From Deltaproteobacteria bacterium (GTDB lineage: Bacteria > Desulfobacterota > DSM-4660 > Desulfatiglandales > HGW-15), in contig JAFDEF010000020.1 in assembly GCA_019310485.1 (NCBI GenBank), positions 1 through 64,000 of the forward strand: a stretch of 64,000 nucleotides of DNA. The letters run 5' to 3'. Both the position numbers and the translations under genes were made by a program. Below are positions 11,538 to 23,647 of this stretch, piece after piece (the stretch's first letter is position 1; every line of letters starts with the position of its first letter). Under the pieces are notes generated by a model. That model worked only from the letters and a program-made list of their open reading frames with translations. It searched no databases and was not told where the DNA came from.

Positions 11538-12551
11538 TTAGAATTCCTTTATCTCGAGCCAATCAGGCTTCTTCTGTTTTTCATCTTCAAGGAGGATGTT
11601 GGCAAGGCGGTGGGCCTCGTGCTGCATAATGTGGCGGCGTTTGACGTTCCGGCGGCGGTACCGGATTGTCTCGTCCAGGTGTTTGTTCATAGCCTCTACC
11701 ACTACAGGCTTCCCCCTCTGGTTCAAGGAAACGGTTCCTTCCTTTGAATCGTAGTATTCCTCTTTCATCTTCTTCCCAGTGAAAAGATAGGCTGCAGTTT
11801 GTTCTCCGTAAATGCGGAATGGCTCGATCAGGTCAAAAACAAGAGATTTCTTGTTGTAGTTATCAGCATGCAAAAATCCGATGTATGGATCAAGGCCGGA
11901 GAGGATGCAGGCCTTTTCAACGAGCCCGTACAGGATACCGTAACAATAGTTAAGAACTGCATTAAAGGGGTCCCTTGCGGGGCGGCGTGACCTCCCATCA
12001 AATCGATACTTCTCCGGCATGATGTTTGAGATGCACTGAAAGTAAGCACGGCCTGCAGTTCCCTCTAGTCCCATAAGGTAGTTCCGGGCCTCGCCGGAAT
12101 AGGCAGCAGCTAAGGAAAGATCCGACATGCAGCGTTCGATGGTGGCGATATGACCGTGAAAGCCGGATTCCCGCCCTGGACGGGCATACATAAGTTTCTT
12201 CAAGAATGCCACCTGGTTCTCCATTTTTTGCCTGATCATGTCCGTGGCGAGTGCAAGGCCCATGGATCCTGAGGCTGCTTCCAGCTGCTTCCTGCGGATA
12301 AGCGCAGTACTCCCCATTTTCGAGAACCAGATACGGCCGATAGGCTCACCGAAACTGTCAAGGAAAATCATGTCAATATTGTGTTCAAGGGCAAGCGCAA
12401 TTGCCTGTGTGGTTATCATAGCCTGGTTGGAGACGACGATGGATTCAACTTTCAGAGGGGAGATGTCGAACCGCTTTTCTTTCTGCTTCAGTCGAAAGCA
12501 TTCATCCTTTTGGGTAATGAAAGTGCCGGGGGTATTGATGACAAGCTGCAT
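11538..12551 (-). CDS. cas1: CRISPR integrase Cas1
   Basis: Cas1 inserts new spacers at the leader end of the array. The 337-residue protein carries the metal-binding set E163 (GLEGTAGRAYF), H228 (GFLHADN) and E243 (DLIEPFR), with the usual N-terminal beta domain and helical C-terminal domain, plus a basic tail (YRRRNVKRRH). AGGAGG lies eight bases before the ATG. It is the first cas gene after a 320-bp gap from guaA, and reads on into cas2. Confidence 0.96.
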   Translation of the reverse strand: MQLVINTPGTFITQKDECFRLKQKEKRFDISPLKVESIVVSNQAMITTQAIALALEHNIDMIFLDSFGEPIGRIWFSKMGSTALIRRKQLEAASGSMGLALATDMIRQKMENQVAFLKKLMYARPGRESGFHGHIATIERCMSDLSLAAAYSGEARNYLMGLEGTAGRAYFQCISNIMPEKYRFDGRSRRPARDPFNAVLNYCYGILYGLVEKACILSGLDPYIGFLHADNYNKKSLVFDLIEPFRIYGEQTAAYLFTGKKMKEEYYDSKEGTVSLNQRGKPVVVEAMNKHLDETIRYRRRNVKRRHIMQHEAHRLANILLEDEKQKKPDWLEIKEF

Positions 12552-12632
12552 TGAGCAGCCTCCTGAGCGATTTGTTGCAGATTATGTGTGTAAATTTGTT
12601 CCAAATCCGGAATGGCTGACGGTTAAACGAAA

Positions 12633-12668
12633 AAGGCTCCATTGTTCCTCAAAAGCACATGGAGCCTT
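12633..12668 (-). terminator. Hairpin with T-run upstream of cas1
   Basis: Two perfect 10-base arms, AAGGCTCCAT (12633-12642) and ATGGAGCCTT (12659-12668), enclose a 16-base loop. Read on the minus strand the second arm runs into TTTTTCG, as in an intrinsic terminator. It lies about 200 bp after guaA and about 80 bp before cas1. It may end guaA transcription or attenuate transcription into cas1. Confidence 0.5.
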
Positions 12669-12789
12669 AAGGAAAGCGCTTTTAGATGTGTGGCCCCGAT
12701 TAGAGCGGGGGTATTTTTAGGGAACCACATTCCCTTCTCCTGAAGGAGGGTGAAACAGGGGAAGAAAAATACAGAACAATAACAAAACC

Positions 12790-12818
12790 CTGATAGACCA
12801 ATCAGGCTCATCTGTCAA
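12790..12818 (-). promoter_or_regulatory. Possible promoter upstream of cas1
   Basis: TTGACA (12813-12818), 17 bp, TATCAG (12790-12795) on the minus strand. The -35 is consensus and the -10 matches four of six bases. The -10 overlaps a small hairpin CCTGAT/ATCAGG (12789-12806) that could instead belong to the end of guaA. If it is active, its transcript would pass through the terminator-like hairpin at 12633-12668 before cas1. Confidence 0.35.
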
Positions 12819-12870
12819 GAAATTTCGCCAATGGGCTTCTAAATGTATGGTGGTGCCCGGGGCCAAGAAA

Positions 12871-14427
12871 TCATTCCCATTCGATGGTACTGGGCGGTTT
12901 CGAGGAGATATCATAGACAACCCGGTTTACTCCCCTTACATTGTTAATGATCCTGTTGGAGATTCTTTCAAGGACCTCGTAAGGAACACGGGTCCAGTCG
13001 GCGGTCATGGCATCAAGGCTGTCAACGATTCTCAGCGCGATCACGTTTTCATACGTTCTCTCGTCGCCCATAACACCGACTGTTTTCACTGGGAGAAGAA
13101 CTGCAAATGACTGCCAGACTTTTTCATACAGCTCAGCTCGCCTGACTTCCTCAAGAAGTATAGAATCAGCAGCCCTCAGTATCTCAAGCCTCTGGCGCGT
13201 CACCTCTCCCAGTATCCTGACCGCCAGCCCGGGGCCGGGAAAGGGCTGACGCATAACGATTTCTCTTGAAAGGCCGAGCTCTGCTCCCACCAGTCTAACC
13301 TCGTCCTTGAAAAGCTCCCTGAGGGGTTCAATGAGCTCAAGGTTCATGACCTCGGGGAGTCCTCCTACGTTGTGATGGCTCTTGATCGTGGCAGATGGCC
13401 CTCTAAACGATACGCTTTCAATGACATCCGGATAAAGGGTGCCCTGGGCAAGAAACTTGGCCTTGCCGAGCTCCCTGGCCTTTTTTTCAAAAACCGATAT
13501 GAATTCCCGGCCGATGACTTTCCTTTTTTCCTCCGGGTCGGTTACGCCTTTAAGATGATTGAGAAAATGCTGGGAGGCATCCACCTGGTGGACATCCATG
13601 TGGTAAAGCCCCTTGAAAAGCTCCATAACCTCTTCTGCTTCTCCTTGCCTCAAGAGGCCATTGTCCACAAAAATACAGGATAGTTGACCGCCCACGGCTT
13701 TATGGAGCAAAACCGCTGTTATTGTGGAATCCACCCCTCCGGAGATACCGCAAATAACCCTCTCTTTCCCTACCCTTTCCTTCAGATCTTTTATTGTTCT
13801 TTCCACAAAAGAACTCATGGTCCAAAGCGGCTTGCACCCGCATACCTTGAACAGGAAATTTTTCAAAATCCGCGTTCCTCTTGGCGTGTGGGCCACCTCG
13901 GGGTGAAATTGCACCCCAAAAATTCTCCTGGAGGCATCAGCCATTGCAGCCACAGGACTGTTCTTGCTGCTGGCCAGGGCGGAAAAGCCTTCAGGCATCC
14001 TGCGGATTCTATCAGCGTGACTCATCCACGCCATTTCCTCCTTGCTCCTGTCAAAGCCGCTAAAAAGGTCACTGCTATCCACGACTTTGATCAGGGCGCT
14101 ACCGTATTCTCTCTGGTCAGCTTTCTCTACCTCTCCTCCAAGTACGTGGGCAATGTACTGCATGCCGTAACAGATCCCGAGCACAGGCACACCGAGGTGA
14201 AGGACTTCTCTATCAGCTACAGGAGCATCCTTGTCGTATATGCTCGCCGGCCCGCCTGAAAGAATGATCCCCCTCGGGGCAAAAGCTCTTATTCCCTTAA
14301 GGCCCATGTTGAAAGGGTGGATCTCGCAGTAAACCTGCGCCTCCCGGATTCTTCTGGCAATCAGCTGCGTATACTGGGAGCCGAAATCAAGAATCAGGAT
14401 CTTTTCAGCATACAAGTCGTCCGGCAT
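12871..14427 (-). CDS. guaA: GMP synthase (glutamine-hydrolysing)
   Basis: Converts XMP to GMP with ATP and glutamine. The N-terminal class I amidotransferase has [18 protein letters not shown], the nucleophile loop LGICYGMQ and the VQFHPEV His/Glu segment. Then comes the ATP-pyrophosphatase domain with the PP-loop [10 protein letters not shown], and the C-terminal dimerisation domain ending with KPPSTIEWE, the canonical C-terminus. Length 518 is normal. It starts 8 bp after guaB, so the two steps of GMP synthesis from IMP are in one operon. Confidence 0.97.
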   Translation of the reverse strand: MPDDLYAEKILILDFGSQYTQLIARRIREAQVYCEIHPFNMGLKGIRAFAPRGIILSGGPASIYDKDAPVADREVLHLGVPVLGICYGMQYIAHVLGGEVEKADQREYGSALIKVVDSSDLFSGFDRSKEEMAWMSHADRIRRMPEGFSALASSKNSPVAAMADASRRIFGVQFHPEVAHTPRGTRILKNFLFKVCGCKPLWTMSSFVERTIKDLKERVGKERVICGISGGVDSTITAVLLHKAVGGQLSCIFVDNGLLRQGEAEEVMELFKGLYHMDVHQVDASQHFLNHLKGVTDPEEKRKVIGREFISVFEKKARELGKAKFLAQGTLYPDVIESVSFRGPSATIKSHHNVGGLPEVMNLELIEPLRELFKDEVRLVGAELGLSREIVMRQPFPGPGLAVRILGEVTRQRLEILRAADSILLEEVRRAELYEKVWQSFAVLLPVKTVGVMGDERTYENVIALRIVDSLDAMTADWTRVPYEVLERISNRIINNVRGVNRVVYDISSKPPSTIEWE

Positions 14428-14435
14428 GTTTATTG

Positions 14436-15977
<1,542 letters not shown>

Positions 15978-16145
15978 TTAACTCAAAAGTACCAAAGGGA
16001 AATCGGGTTTTCAAGAATAGGAGCTAATGCACCAAAGATAGGTTATTATTTGCATGCATTGGTACCGTTTGTAAAGCACTAACTTCGCACCTGATCCAGC
16101 ATCAAGCCATCATCTTCTGTTCTGTCCGCCCATGGTCTGCACGCG

Positions 16146-16180
16146 CAGGCAAGCCCGTCACCATGTGGCGGGCCTGCCTG
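16146..16180. repeat. GC-rich inverted repeat in the guaB-murJ gap
   Basis: The gap of about 320 bp between guaB and murJ holds no gene. It contains an imperfect 12-base inverted repeat (CAGGCAAGCCCG and CGGGCCTGCCTG, one mismatch) around an 11-base loop. There is no T-run on either side, so a simple terminator is unlikely; it may be a REP-like palindrome or an mRNA-end stabiliser for murJ. I found no convincing promoter for guaB here. Confidence 0.45.
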
Positions 16181-16218
16181 TGGCCAATTCTTTAAACACC
16201 GGGCATAGTTGGGGGGCC

Positions 16219-17814
16219 CTATTTGGATTTTCCGACAATGGGCGTGTACATGTCCAGCACTGTGGCGAGCTCCTTACACCGCATGATCGCACTTAGAGCA
16301 AAGTAGACGAGGGCACCAAAAAGAACCAGCCCACAAACTCTACCCATCAATGCCAAGGTAGTCATCGGGCCACTCGCCGCAACCCATTTCAAATACAAAA
16401 TGTAGATTCCTGCCCCCATAACAATAGAAGCCAACAAGCTTTTTAAGGTAGTTTCAATAACAGGCCCGAGGCTAAGATTACCCAACTTCCTCTGCAGATG
16501 CCACACAAGAAGGAAAAGCTGCAAAGACGATGCTGCGGAAAGAGCAAGTGCGAGGCCACCGTGCTTTAAAGGCCCCATAAGGGCAAGGCTCAATATCAGA
16601 TTTGCCACTATTGTAATTGCAGCCACCTTTACCGGTGTTTTGGTGTCCTGCAGCGCATAAAAAGCAGAGACCATCACCCTGATTCCTGAAAAAGCCCAAA
16701 GGCCCAGGGCATAATAAACAAGAGCTATATTGGTCATTGTGGTTGAAAAGGCGCTGAACGCCCCCCTTTGAAAAAAAAGCTGTATAATTGGTTTTCCTAG
16801 CGTAACAAGCCCTGCCGTGGATGGGATCGCTATGAAAAGCACGAGTCTCAGGGAATGTCCCAGAGTGTCTTTGAAATCGTCGAGATCTTTGTTGGCAGCC
16901 TGCTTTGAAAGCGAAGGCAAAGCTGCTGTGCTGATAGCAATTGCAAAAACTCCCAGTGGAAATTGTACAAGTCGATCAGCATAATAGAGCCAGGAAACGC
17001 TTCCCTCCGGCAGAAAAGAGGCGAGAAGAGTCCCCATGAACTGGTTGAGCTGGTAAATAGCTGAACCAAAAACAGCAGGAAGCATGAGCAGCCCAATCCT
17101 TCGTATCGCCGGATGTGAAGGATACCAAATGGGAACCAGAGAAAACCCCTTCTTGAGAGCCCATGGGATTTGAAGCGCAAGCTGCATGAAACCTCCGATG
17201 ATAACACCGATTGCAATTCCTACTACTGGCTGGGAAAGATGAGGAGAAATCAAGAAGGCAGAGCCGATAATCCCCACATTAAGAAAGATAGGGGCTGCTG
17301 CCGGGGCGGCAAAGTGTCTCAGAGAGTTAAGAATCCCCATAAAGAATGCCACAAGGCTTATGAAGAAAATATAAGGGAAAGTGATACGGGTTAGCAAAAC
17401 GGTAAGATCGTATTTCATTCCTGCCCCGCCAAACCCAAATGCCTGAAGCCTAACGATCCACGGAGAAAGCAAGATCCCCAGCACCGTAACCAAAGCAAGG
17501 AGTATGGAGAGAAGCGTGAGAACCGCCCTTGCCAGCTCAAATGCATCATGCCTGGATTTCTGGGTCAGGTATTCTGTAAAAACAGGGATAAACGCGATCG
17601 TAAGGGAGCCTTCTGCAAACAGGCGGCGCAGCAAATTTGGAATCCGAAAGGCTACGAAAAAGGCGTCTGCAGCCATTCCTGCACCAAAGAACCTAGCTAT
17701 CACAATATCGCGAGCAAGGCCTATGACACGACTCACAAAAGTGAAAAAACCGACGGTACCAGCCGCATGGCTGACACTTTGCTTTTCAGAGATTTGGATT
17801 TCAGTATTTTCCAC
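16219..17814 (-). CDS. murJ: Lipid II flippase MurJ (MviN)
   Basis: MurJ flips lipid-linked peptidoglycan precursor across the inner membrane. The 531-residue protein has many hydrophobic segments (about fourteen expected for the MOP-fold exporter) and the family N-terminal signature GTVGFFTFVSRVIGLARDIVIARFFGAG, then FRIPNLLRRLFAEGSLTIAFIPVFTEY. Its 5' end faces rpsT, so the 84-bp gap between them is a divergent control region. The family normally lies near rpsT in Desulfobacterota. Confidence 0.95.
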   Translation of the reverse strand: MENTEIQISEKQSVSHAAGTVGFFTFVSRVIGLARDIVIARFFGAGMAADAFFVAFRIPNLLRRLFAEGSLTIAFIPVFTEYLTQKSRHDAFELARAVLTLLSILLALVTVLGILLSPWIVRLQAFGFGGAGMKYDLTVLLTRITFPYIFFISLVAFFMGILNSLRHFAAPAAAPIFLNVGIIGSAFLISPHLSQPVVGIAIGVIIGGFMQLALQIPWALKKGFSLVPIWYPSHPAIRRIGLLMLPAVFGSAIYQLNQFMGTLLASFLPEGSVSWLYYADRLVQFPLGVFAIAISTAALPSLSKQAANKDLDDFKDTLGHSLRLVLFIAIPSTAGLVTLGKPIIQLFFQRGAFSAFSTTMTNIALVYYALGLWAFSGIRVMVSAFYALQDTKTPVKVAAITIVANLILSLALMGPLKHGGLALALSAASSLQLFLLVWHLQRKLGNLSLGPVIETTLKSLLASIVMGAGIYILYLKWVAASGPMTTLALMGRVCGLVLFGALVYFALSAIMRCKELATVLDMYTPIVGKSK

Positions 17815-17828
17815 GCGAAGTTTTTATC

Positions 17829-17857
17829 TTGACAATGAATTGATGATCACTTAAAAA
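17829..17857 (+). promoter_or_regulatory. Promoter of rpsT
   Basis: TTGACA (17829-17834), 17 bp, TAAAAA (17852-17857) on the plus strand, giving a transcript that starts about 33 nt before rpsT. The -35 is consensus and the -10 matches four of six bases. Confidence 0.5.
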
Positions 17858-17897
17858 TCAACCTTTAAGACAGCCTCTTCCAAAAGGAGATCGAAAC

Positions 17898-18176
17898 TTG
17901 GCAACTCATAAATCAGCCCTCAAAAGGGCAAAACAGAGCAAGGCCAGAAGGCTAAGAAATCTGAGCCACAAAACAAAGGCGAAAAGAGCCGTCAAGCAAG
18001 TTAGGCTTGCTGTAGCAGAGGGCAACGGCGATCGCGCAGGAGAGTTACTGCCCACGGCTACGTCTGTGCTTCAAAAAACCGCCTCAAAGGGAGCCATCCA
18101 CAGGAATAAGGCCTCCAGGATTATTTCTCGTCTTGCCCGACAGGTAAACAAGGTTACACAGGAAAAAGCTGCCTAG
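17898..18176 (+). CDS. rpsT: 30S ribosomal protein S20
   Basis: A 92-residue basic protein starting MATHKSALKRAKQSKARRLRNLSHKTKAK, typical of S20, which binds 16S rRNA early in 30S assembly. The start codon is TTG, preceded by AAAAGGAG. A UUG start is also used by E. coli rpsT, where it helps autogenous control. It is one of the few plus-strand genes here and converges with holA. Confidence 0.96.
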   Translation: MATHKSALKRAKQSKARRLRNLSHKTKAKRAVKQVRLAVAEGNGDRAGELLPTATSVLQKTASKGAIHRNKASRIISRLARQVNKVTQEKAA

Positions 18177-18201
18177 AAGGCTGTGGGCATCCAGCGCATT
18201 C

Positions 18202-19203
18202 CTATTCGCATAGAGTAATAATCAGGTTTTCAAGAACCGGCCGCGGCCTTGAGCCCGATTTGAGGTACCGGTCAGCCTCATAGAGAAGTGCCAAAGCCTT
18301 TTCAAATTCACCGGCAGTCCATCTTCTGGACTGCCGGGTCAACTTTCCGGCCAGGAAGCCTACGTGACCGAGTTTTCCGGCAATTTCCCTTTGGCTTCCG
18401 CCTTTATCCAGGATCGTCTTGGTCTGCCACAGAAGCCTGATCTGCCTGTTCAACATGCCTATGATGCGAAGAGGCCCGAATTTCTTGTCCTCTTCTTCCA
18501 GGAACCTGTTCAAGGCTGACAGGGATTTGCCGCAGTTCTTTTCAGCCACCATATCGACCAGTTCAAAAACACTGTACATGCGACTGTGGATCACAAGTTC
18601 TTTCACTTTTTCTATGTCTGCGCTGTTTCCGTACCTCAAATGAACTTTCTCAAGTTCAGCGTAAAGATCTCTTGTTGAGTTTCCAACAAGTTCCAGAATA
18701 TAAAAGCAGGTCTTCGTGTCCAGTTTCAAACCCATCTCTTGGGCCGTGTTTTGAATCCACGGAACTATGTCCCTGTCTTTGAGCTGTTTAAAGGGCAATG
18801 CGACACCAAGCGATTTAAGCTTCTTATAGAATTTTCTCTTAAAGTCCGGCTTGTCTGAGACAAATATGACACATGTGGAATCGGAGGGGCGTTCAAGATA
18901 AGGCAGAAATTTTTCTAGACTTTCTGTATCGAATTTCTCCGTTCCTCGCACAATTATCAGCCGAGTGTTCGCCAAGAAAGGAACTGAGCGCGCACTCCCG
19001 ATAATTTCTTCAGGCTGAGTTTCACCTCCATAAAAAATCTCCAGGTTAAAATCTCTTGCAGATTCAGTTAGTAGCGCATCTCTTATTCTCCTGAGGGCCC
19101 TTTCAATGCGAAAATCGTCCTCGCCATGGAACAAGTAATATGGGGAAAGACGCCCCTCGTCTATGAGGTCGAGAATTTCCTCGGGAAGTAACGCCCGTGC
19201 CAT
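18202..19203 (-). CDS. holA: DNA polymerase III delta subunit
   Basis: HolA is the clamp-loader subunit that opens the sliding clamp. The 333-residue protein has the family pattern YYLFHGEDDFRIERALRRIRD at the N-terminus (an AAA+-like fold lacking a functional Walker A), RLIIVRGTEKF, CVIFVSDKPDFKRKFYKKL, and the C-terminal collar domain with LRIIGMLNRQIRLLWQTK. Its start overlaps the lptE stop by one base (TAATG), so it is the last gene of the long glyA operon. Confidence 0.93.
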   Translation of the reverse strand: MARALLPEEILDLIDEGRLSPYYLFHGEDDFRIERALRRIRDALLTESARDFNLEIFYGGETQPEEIIGSARSVPFLANTRLIIVRGTEKFDTESLEKFLPYLERPSDSTCVIFVSDKPDFKRKFYKKLKSLGVALPFKQLKDRDIVPWIQNTAQEMGLKLDTKTCFYILELVGNSTRDLYAELEKVHLRYGNSADIEKVKELVIHSRMYSVFELVDMVAEKNCGKSLSALNRFLEEEDKKFGPLRIIGMLNRQIRLLWQTKTILDKGGSQREIAGKLGHVGFLAGKLTRQSRRWTAGEFEKALALLYEADRYLKSGSRPRPVLENLIITLCE

Positions 19204-19769
19204 TAAAACCTTTCCATTGTTTTCATGTAGATTCTCTTGGCCAGCCTTCGAGCTACAACCATAAGAGCTTGGTCCCGATAATAGCGCGTGGCAAGAGGGT
19301 CTTCGCTAACAGCAAAACTGGCTTTATCCTCCATCGCATCTTCCTGCCATATCACTTTTCCTTTTCTCCTATCCACCAGTTTTACGCTAAGCCTGACCCT
19401 GAGCTGACACCTGTTTGTAACAGCGTATGTTACAGTCCGCCCTCCCACGTTTTGCTGCCGTGATTCATAGCCCAAAACATCAGTATGGATATCATGGATA
19501 CTTGCCAGGAGCACTGCCTGGGCCCTGCTTTCAGAGACCAGGGGAACCCTTGCGTGGCTTATGAATTCTTCCCTGATTATCCTCGTAAATGTTGATTCAA
19601 ACCCAAGGTGCGAGGAGGTACTTTTTGCCAAGGGTATGGCAAGACTTTGTAATTCTATGCCAACGGGTTCGCCACTCGCCTTCAGGCTATAGCCGCAGGC
19701 TGAAACCAGGCAGCTGGAGAAGAAAAGGCCAATGGTAAGAAAAAAAAACCTTTTGGACGCAGAAACCAT
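19203..19769 (-). CDS. lptE: LPS-assembly lipoprotein LptE
   Basis: LptE plugs the LptD barrel that inserts lipopolysaccharide in the outer membrane. The product has a signal peptide ending in a lipobox (LVSAC) followed by GYSLKASGEPVGIELQSLAIP, then FESTFTRIIREEF and a long beta-rich part (GGRTVTYAVTNRCQLRVRLSVKLVD). The start with AGGAGAGG just upstream is preferred over an ATG eight codons earlier. Its place between leuS and holA is the usual one in Gram-negative bacteria, which supports the call. Confidence 0.88.
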   Translation of the reverse strand: MVSASKRFFFLTIGLFFSSCLVSACGYSLKASGEPVGIELQSLAIPLAKSTSSHLGFESTFTRIIREEFISHARVPLVSESRAQAVLLASIHDIHTDVLGYESRQQNVGGRTVTYAVTNRCQLRVRLSVKLVDRRKGKVIWQEDAMEDKASFAVSEDPLATRYYRDQALMVVARRLAKRIYMKTMERF

Positions 19770-19808
19770 TTCCTCTCCTCGCAGAATTACCAAGGATTCA
19801 CATTACCC

Positions 19809-22385
19809 CTAAACTACTATGTTTACAAGTTTGTCACGCACCACGATGACTTTCTTAATCTGAGCCCCGGCGACAAAACTCTGAACTCTTTTGCTCTTTA
19901 ATGCCTCAGCCTGAATTTCGTCCCTGCCAAACGAAGCTGGCACTTCGATCCTGTCTCTCACTTTTCCATTTACCTGCAAAACCACGAGCCTCTTGTCCAC
20001 CTCGAGAGCCTTTTCACTATACTCCGGCCACGACACTGTCAGCAAGCTCTCCCTGTGGCCAAGCATTTGCCAGAGCTCCTCGCAAATATGTGGGACAACA
20101 GGGGAAAGGAGTAGCACCGTTACTTCTATGGCCTCCCTTATCACCGCCCAGGCAAGATTATCCTTTTCCCCAGAACCAGAGAGATACTGATTAACTTCAT
20201 TAACAAGTTCCATAACTGCACTTATTGCTGTGTTGAAATGGAAGCGATCTTCAATATCTGCCGTCACTTTCTTAATGGTCTGGTGAGATTTTCTGTGAAG
20301 CTTCCTCAGATTCCCTGAAAGTTCTTCCTTTCCGCCATAGACAGGTACGTGAAGTACGTTTTCGAGGTTCTCAGTTACCAGGCGCCAAACCCTATTCAAG
20401 AACCTAAAGGAGCCCTCCACCCCCTGATCACTCCACTCCAGGTCGCGCTCCGGTGGAGAAGCAAACAGGCAAAACATGCGAACCGTATCCGCCCCGTAGC
20501 GATCGATGAGTTCTTCGGGATCAACGACGTTCTTTTTCGACTTAGACATCTTGACGCTATTGCCCACAATTATCTCTGAGCCACAATGAACACACTTTCC
20601 GTCCCTCACCTCGTGGGGATAAAGGTAGCCGTGCCTGGGGCATTCCTGAGTTTCTTTACATACCATTCCCTGAGTCAGGAGATTTGCAAAGGGCTCATCC
20701 ACCTTCAGCTCGCCAAAGTCGCGCAGCACCCTCGTGTAAAAACGAGAGTAAAGGAGGTGAAGAATCGCGTGTTCTATGCCCCCTATATATTGATCAACAG
20801 GCATCCAGTAATCGGCCTTTTCATGATCCAGCGGCCCTCTGTCATAATCAGGGCATGTATAGCGGTCGAAATACCAGGAGGATTCAACGAATGTATCCAT
20901 CGTGTCTGTTTCCCTCCTGGCCTTGCCATTACATACCGGGCAGGTTGTCTCAAAAAAAGAGGGCTCAAAAGGCAGGGGGGACCCACCATTCGGCCTCATT
21001 TCCAGATCCAGGGGCAGCACCACGGGAAGATCTTTTTCAGGAACAGGGACAGTACCACACCTATCGCAGTATATGACCGGTATGGGAGCACCCCAATATC
21101 TTTGTCTTGAAATGTTCCAATCGCGCAACCTGTAATTGACGGTCCTGTAACCCATGCCCTTTGATTCAAGATAGTCAGCAATACTCTCGAGCGCATCAAC
21201 GTTGCGCATTCCGTTAAAAGGGCCCGAATTGACAAGGATACCTTCTTCCACGTATGCCTCCTCCATGGTTTCTTCAGTAAGGTCACGGTCCGGAGGCTTT
21301 ATGACAACCCTCAAAGGAAGCTCATACTTCTTGGCAAACTCAAAATCTCTCTGGTCGTGGGTAGGGACACCCATGACAGCACCAGTGCCGTAATCGAAAA
21401 GAACAAAATTTGCAACGTAGATGGGGATCTCTTCCTCTGTAGCAGGATTAATGCAGTATCTGCCCGTAAAAACACCCTCCTTAACTGAAAAATCCGCCGT
21501 CCGGATAAAACTGTCTACCTTGAGTGTTCGCTCTATGAAAGACAGGACTTCTTTTTCCTGCGGTTCCCCCGCGACGAGCTCTCTAAGCATTGGATGTTCG
21601 GGCGCAAAGCACAGAAAAGTAGCCCCAAAAATAGTATCCTGCCTTGTGGTGTAGACATCGATCACGCTCTCCGAGCCCGCCACCGGAAACCGAATGATGG
21701 CCCCGTGGCTCTTGCCTATCCAGTTTCTCTGCATGGTCAGTACCCTCTCGGGCCATCCCGGAAGTTTGTCGCAATATTCCAATATTTCCTCAGCATAGCT
21801 GGTAATCTTGAAAAACCAGCTGTCCATTTCCTTTATGGTCACCTCTTGCTCAGGATGCCGCCAGCAACGACCATTCTCTACTTGCTCCTTGGCCAGCACA
21901 GTCTGGCAAGCATCACACCAATTGACAAAGGTTCTTTTCTTATAAGCAAGGCCTTTTTCAAGCATCTTGAGAAAAATTAGTTGCTCCCACCGGTAATACT
22001 CGGGGTCGCAGGTGGCAAGCTCTCGATCCCAGTCATAGCTGAAACCCATCCGCTTCAGTTGCGATTTCATATTCTCTATGTTTTCATATGTCCACTTGGC
22101 CGGATGGCTATTATTTTCAATGGCAGCGTTCTCAGCGGGAAGCCCGAAGGCGTCCCATCCCATTGGATGAAGCACGTTTTTGCCGCGCATCCTCTTGTAT
22201 CTGGCAACCACATCTCCTATCGTGTAGTTCCTCACATGACCCATGTGTATCTTTCCGGAGGGATATGGAAACATCTCCAGAAGATAGTATTTCTCCTTTT
22301 CCGGATCCTCAGTAACCTTGAACAAGCCCTCCTTTTCCCAGCGGGCCTGCCATTTCAGTTCCAACTCTTTGGGGTTGTATTTCAT
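19809..22385 (-). CDS. leuS: Leucyl-tRNA synthetase
   Basis: Class I synthetase that charges tRNA-Leu. It shows the HIGH motif as HMGHVRNY, the connective editing domain (with [11 protein letters not shown] and [18 protein letters not shown]), a zinc-type insert ([12 protein letters not shown]...CVHCGS), and KMSKS in [10 protein letters not shown]. About 858 residues is normal for bacterial LeuRS. I chose MKYNPKELE as start, with GGAAG upstream; the frame stays open seven codons further to 22406. Confidence 0.96.
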   Translation of the reverse strand: MKYNPKELELKWQARWEKEGLFKVTEDPEKEKYYLLEMFPYPSGKIHMGHVRNYTIGDVVARYKRMRGKNVLHPMGWDAFGLPAENAAIENNSHPAKWTYENIENMKSQLKRMGFSYDWDRELATCDPEYYRWEQLIFLKMLEKGLAYKKRTFVNWCDACQTVLAKEQVENGRCWRHPEQEVTIKEMDSWFFKITSYAEEILEYCDKLPGWPERVLTMQRNWIGKSHGAIIRFPVAGSESVIDVYTTRQDTIFGATFLCFAPEHPMLRELVAGEPQEKEVLSFIERTLKVDSFIRTADFSVKEGVFTGRYCINPATEEEIPIYVANFVLFDYGTGAVMGVPTHDQRDFEFAKKYELPLRVVIKPPDRDLTEETMEEAYVEEGILVNSGPFNGMRNVDALESIADYLESKGMGYRTVNYRLRDWNISRQRYWGAPIPVIYCDRCGTVPVPEKDLPVVLPLDLEMRPNGGSPLPFEPSFFETTCPVCNGKARRETDTMDTFVESSWYFDRYTCPDYDRGPLDHEKADYWMPVDQYIGGIEHAILHLLYSRFYTRVLRDFGELKVDEPFANLLTQGMVCKETQECPRHGYLYPHEVRDGKCVHCGSEIIVGNSVKMSKSKKNVVDPEELIDRYGADTVRMFCLFASPPERDLEWSDQGVEGSFRFLNRVWRLVTENLENVLHVPVYGGKEELSGNLRKLHRKSHQTIKKVTADIEDRFHFNTAISAVMELVNEVNQYLSGSGEKDNLAWAVIREAIEVTVLLLSPVVPHICEELWQMLGHRESLLTVSWPEYSEKALEVDKRLVVLQVNGKVRDRIEVPASFGRDEIQAEALKSKRVQSFVAGAQIKKVIVVRDKLVNIVV

Positions 22386-22446
22386 CTTTCTTCCATCATG
22401 CAGCATCCCAAGCCCTCGACTACCACGAGCAGGAGGGCTCGAAAGA

Positions 22447-22878
22447 TCAGCCAGCCTCTCCTTCCATGTTTTTTGATTCTAGCTGTAAATATATTTTATC
22501 TAAAATCCCGTTAACAAAAGCCCCTGACTCCTCTGTTCCATACTTCTTCCCCAGTTCAACAGCTTCGTCAATAGAAACTTTTGGCGGGATATCGTCCATA
22601 AATAGAATCTCATATACGGCAATTCTTAGAATGTTTCGGTCCACTCTGGACATCCTTTCAATTCTCCAATTTATCGAAGCCTTGCTGATAATCTGATCCA
22701 GTTCTTCCTTCTTTTCGCAAACACCACAGACCAGCTGGATGGAAAAAGCCTTTATCGAGTCCGGCGAACCGAAGCTGTTACAAACAAGCTCAAAGCTTTC
22801 CATTGGATCGCCTTGATTGAATTCCATATGAAAAAGAACTTGAAGAGCCAGCTCTCTGGCACGACGTCTTTTTCCCAT
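22447..22878 (-). CDS. nusB: Transcription antitermination protein NusB
   Basis: NusB with NusE (S10) supports rRNA antitermination. The 143-residue helical protein has the family pattern [17 protein letters not shown], a middle part ending in [23 protein letters not shown], then [32 protein letters not shown]. It follows ribH, the usual neighbour (ribH-nusB), and is followed by leuS. Confidence 0.95.
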   Translation of the reverse strand: MGKRRRARELALQVLFHMEFNQGDPMESFELVCNSFGSPDSIKAFSIQLVCGVCEKKEELDQIISKASINWRIERMSRVDRNILRIAVYEILFMDDIPPKVSIDEAVELGKKYGTEESGAFVNGILDKIYLQLESKNMEGEAG

Positions 22879-23022
22879 AGCCCCTTAAAGAAACCCTGCG
22901 TTGTTGGAGACTTGTCAAAGTGAGGTCTTCGGGCCCCGACAACCCTTAGCCATCACCTCAATTTTCCAAAAGGCGGACCCTCTGCCGAGGAAATCTCCCG
23001 GAGGTAGAAAAAGCGAGATCAG

Positions 23023-23490
23023 TTACTTCAACTCTTTGAACAGGTTTGCCATTTCCATGGCTGCCATGGCGGCATCCCACCCCTTGTTGCCTGACTTGGA
23101 TCCAGCCCTTTCAATGGCCTGTTCCAGATTATCGGTTGTTAACACTCCGAATGTGACCGGCACCTTGGATTCTAGAGCCACTGCCGCTATCCCCTTGGAT
23201 ACCTCCGCTGCCACGTAATCAAAATGGGGAGTGGATCCCCTGATTACCGCCCCCAGGCAAATGACAGCATCGTAATTTCCGCTCTCCGCAAGCTTTTTTG
23301 CAACCAAGGGTATCTCGAATGCTCCCGGGACCTTGACCAAGGAAACTTGATCCTCCTTGGCTCCGTGTCGAACCAGAGCATCCATGGCTCCTTCCATCAA
23401 TCTTGAACTGATGAAATCGTTGAACCTGCTCACAACAATGGCAAAACGCAAACCTTCTGCCGAGACCTTCCCTTCAACTGTTTTGAGCAT
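23023..23490 (-). CDS. ribH: 6,7-dimethyl-8-ribityllumazine synthase
   Basis: Condenses 5-amino-6-ribitylaminouracil with 3,4-dihydroxybutanone phosphate, the step before riboflavin. The 155 residues show [24 protein letters not shown], the substrate loop [36 protein letters not shown] and [24 protein letters not shown], all family hallmarks. AGAGG lies seven bases before the ATG. It is separated from ribBA by an unusually long 258-bp gap. Confidence 0.96.
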   Translation of the reverse strand: MLKTVEGKVSAEGLRFAIVVSRFNDFISSRLMEGAMDALVRHGAKEDQVSLVKVPGAFEIPLVAKKLAESGNYDAVICLGAVIRGSTPHFDYVAAEVSKGIAAVALESKVPVTFGVLTTDNLEQAIERAGSKSGNKGWDAAMAAMEMANLFKELK

Positions 23491-23647
23491 GTGAACACCT
23501 CTCAGTCTGTGTTAGATAAAAAAAGACCATTATGGGATAACACCTCTCGGTTCTTTGTTTGATTTCTTTGCCCATGGTTCTTTTGCTATACCGAAGCGCC
23601 ACTGGTTTTTTGCTTGCCCCAGAGATAATACTTCAAATAGAGGTTTA

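Noticed and set aside
12845..12870. tRNA-like string (TGGTGCCCGGGGCC) downstream of guaA
   Set aside because: It resembles the end of a tRNA gene only over 14 bases; the adjoining bases are the guaA C-terminus and no cloverleaf can be formed.
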